From Opitutaceae bacterium (GTDB lineage Bacteria; Verrucomicrobiota; Verrucomicrobiia; Opitutales; Opitutaceae), in NCBI GenBank assembly GCA_030648295.1, contig JAUSID010000123.1, forward strand, positions 24,923 to 88,922: a DNA stretch of 64,000 nucleotides, read 5' to 3'. The notes beneath the pieces were generated by a model. It was not told where the DNA came from and did no database searches. It was given only the letters and a program-made list of their open reading frames with translations. The position numbers and the translations under genes are program-made. This document shows, piece after piece, positions 62,820-64,000 of the stretch (position 1 is the stretch's first letter; each line of letters opens with the position of its first letter).

Positions 62820-62971
62820 AACAGCTCCTCCATACGAGTGCGCCGAATCGTTCTCTCAAAGCTGAGTGCCCCCCGCGCTGCCGACGTGCAAGTGTCGAGT
62901 TAGCGTATGCCATGCTATCCACGCAATCTGGCAAAACACCTCGAGCGAGTGATCGTTGCCACCTCGGGCGC

Positions 62972-63345
62972 TCAGCTCCATATGGAGGAGATCGGTGCGG
63001 CAAAGAGGCCCGGCCCAAAAGGCACCACCGCGTCTCCGTCGTAGAGAACCAAGCCCAAGGCGAAGCGTTTGCCTGAAGCTTCCGCCAATTTCCGCAGTCC
63101 ACTGAAATCCGCTGCAGTCACGGTCGCGCCGGCCTTTACTTCGACACCGACGGTCCGGCGCTCTTGGTCTTCGATGACAATGTCGACCTCGTTCTGCTCC
63201 TTGTCGCGATAGTGCGAGAGCGAGAATCGCTGGCCCGTCCAACTCGCGAGTTTGAGCACCTCGGACAAGATGAAAGTCTCGAGTAGAGCTCCGAAGGCGC
63301 CTCGGTTGGCCGCCAGGTGCTGCGGTGAAAGATCACGTAGAAATC
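62972..63345 (-). pseudogene. truncated DUF4143 C-terminal part of an AAA ATPase
   Basis: The frame reads LSPQHLAANRGAFGALLETF, ILSEVLKLASWTGQRFSLSH, the nuclease-fold-like EVDIVIEDQERRTVGVEVKA, and ends GPGLFAAPISSIWS at the natural C-terminus. DUF4143 is the C-terminal domain of a widespread ATPase (AAA_14 N-terminal) of about 400 residues. Only about 120 residues are here; a stop falls in frame near 63347 and the N-terminal ATPase is gone. The cut coincides with a change to AT-rich, repeat-bearing DNA. Confidence 0.85.
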
Positions 63346-63352
63346 AAGCGTT

Positions 63353-63407
63353 CGTCCAATTGAAAGTTAAGAACCGTCTAATTGAAATTCTGTTATCGTC
63401 TAATTGA
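63353..63407. repeat. three 22-bp-spaced repeats CGTCYAATTGA
   Basis: CGTCCAATTGA at 63353, CGTCTAATTGA at 63375 and CGTCTAATTGA at 63397, exactly 22 bases apart. They begin within ten bases of the truncated DUF4143 gene. Regularly spaced short repeats at a breakpoint resemble transposase- or recombinase-binding iterons at the end of a mobile element. Confidence 0.7.
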
Positions 63408-63786
63408 CTAGGAAGTCAGGCTTGCCGCGTTAACGCACATGGCAAGCCGGCAGGGATTCGGGTAGTGTGCCGGTCATCAACCAACGAGCTATCGCGGCCC
63501 AAAAGAAAAAATCTTCGAACCACCCCTTGAATTTCGTTTCTCACCAGCCGTAGTAACTAATCACACCTTCAAACGTCTCTCTGTCACTTCCCATGAAATC
63601 CGCACAATTTATACAGCTATCAGCCCTCCGGTTAACCGGATGGCATACGTTGTGTGCGGGTATTCAACCGCAGGCGACGACATCGAGGATGCGTAGTGAA
63701 CCAGGTCTTAATCGACCCGATTACGCGAATCCTCCAGGAAGTGGTGTTACCTAACGCCGAGGCTAATCCGTAGCCTCACGTCGAGG

Positions 63787-63814
63787 CCCACTTCCACCCG
63801 GAAGTGGGTTTTTT
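63787..63814 (+). terminator. intrinsic terminator without an upstream gene
   Basis: CCCACTTCC, loop ACCC, GGAAGTGGG, then six T. It has a nine-base perfect stem. The plus-strand sequence before it contains no protein gene, so it may end an untranslated RNA. Confidence 0.92.
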
Positions 63815-64000
63815 GTTGGCCTCAGCGCCACGCCACGGCCGGGAAACCGAGCGAGAGCTCGATCAATTTCAGATTTCTTCGCCACCCCCCTTGATAAATT
63901 CACGGCATCCGCCGTTTGAGGTAGGTAACACCTTAAATCACTTCAATGCATTCGTATTCACAACCCCATCAGATCGCCCTCCGTAAATCGGAAGGTCGTT

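Larger units (their letters stand above)
63346..64000. other. gene-free AT-richer right end, possible structured RNA
   Basis: No credible coding frame in 650 bp. After the 22-bp repeats there are several palindromes: CCGGTTAACCGG near 63632, GAGGCTA/TAGCCTC near 63759-63777, and GGTGTTACCTA (63743-63753) complementary to TAGGTAACACC (63922-63932). The segment up to the terminator at 63787 could encode a small RNA. It is also compatible with the noncoding end of a mobile element whose genes lie beyond the window. Confidence 0.45.

Overview
The window is a high-GC bacterial chromosome segment. It most likely comes from the Verrucomicrobiota, family Opitutaceae or a close relative. This rests on family content rather than on any search: a TIGR02597-type secreted protein next to a PEP-CTERM protein, a DUF1800/DUF1501 pair with Opitutus-style beta-sandwich repeats, a very large secreted GH9 enzyme with Ig and RCC1 modules, and a cyanide-insensitive-type cytochrome bd oxidase. 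Nearly all genes have strong GC3 bias, so long antisense open frames are common; these were discounted. Two stretches look compositionally foreign: the AT-richer NhaC-like transporter at 1.7-3.1 kb and the gene-poor right end after about 63.34 kb.

Layout. 0-11.3 kb, minus strand: acetate kinase (partial) and class I aldolase; an NhaC-like antiporter; a CopB-type metal ATPase with an M48 protease and LemA; two small metal-associated proteins; a site-2 protease with CBS domains; a quinone-reductase-like dehydrogenase. 11.8-18.3 kb, plus strand: a short glucan phosphorylase, cydAB, then a decaying stretch (a phosphatase/acetate-kinase chimera and a gutted U32-like gene) around an intact alpha/beta hydrolase, then a CsbD protein. 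18.4-19.1 kb: a PIN/Phd toxin-antitoxin pair. 19.3-27.2 kb: an exopolysaccharide or O-antigen locus, with five minus-strand genes (GT2, methyltransferase, O-antigen ligase/polymerase, GT4, deacetylase) diverging from a plus-strand GT2 plus a nucleotidyltransferase-like protein. 27.4-39.0 kb, plus strand: exported proteins (DUF1800, Tat-dependent DUF1501, the 1784-residue GH9/Ig/RCC1 protein, TIGR02597, PEP-CTERM). 39.5-46.9 kb: envelope lipid functions (LpxR-like and PagL-like lipid A deacylases, cardiolipin synthase, LpxL-like acyltransferase, entericidin) and a chorismatase-like gene. 47.1-50.3 kb, minus strand: small stress membrane proteins resembling E. coli yqjD-yqjE-yqjK with DUF1328, DUF3185 and DUF3309 proteins, and a NarL-type response regulator. 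50.8-58.3 kb, minus strand: a catabolic operon (dehydrogenase, cyclase, DUF5060 protein, MFS transporter, Gfo/Idh oxidoreductase) ending in a four-helix-bundle/VOC fusion. 58.3-64 kb: two gene remnants, purC, tRNA-Glu with a degenerate partial copy, a small-ORF/TPR/hypothetical run, a truncated DUF4143 gene cut next to three exact-period 22-bp repeats, and a gene-free tail with a strong terminator.

The most unusual item is at 51.2-51.6 kb. A four-helix-bundle (S23-type) reading frame is bracketed by about 43-nt imperfect inverted repeats, the architecture of 23S rRNA intervening sequences, but it sits at the 5' end of a VOC-domain gene and is translated through into it. Other notable items are a 32-nt inverted repeat (28 of 32 matching) between the DUF1800 and DUF1501 genes, a repeat-like insert that extends the O-antigen ligase C-terminus, the tRNA-Glu 3' duplication, and the concentration of gene remnants.
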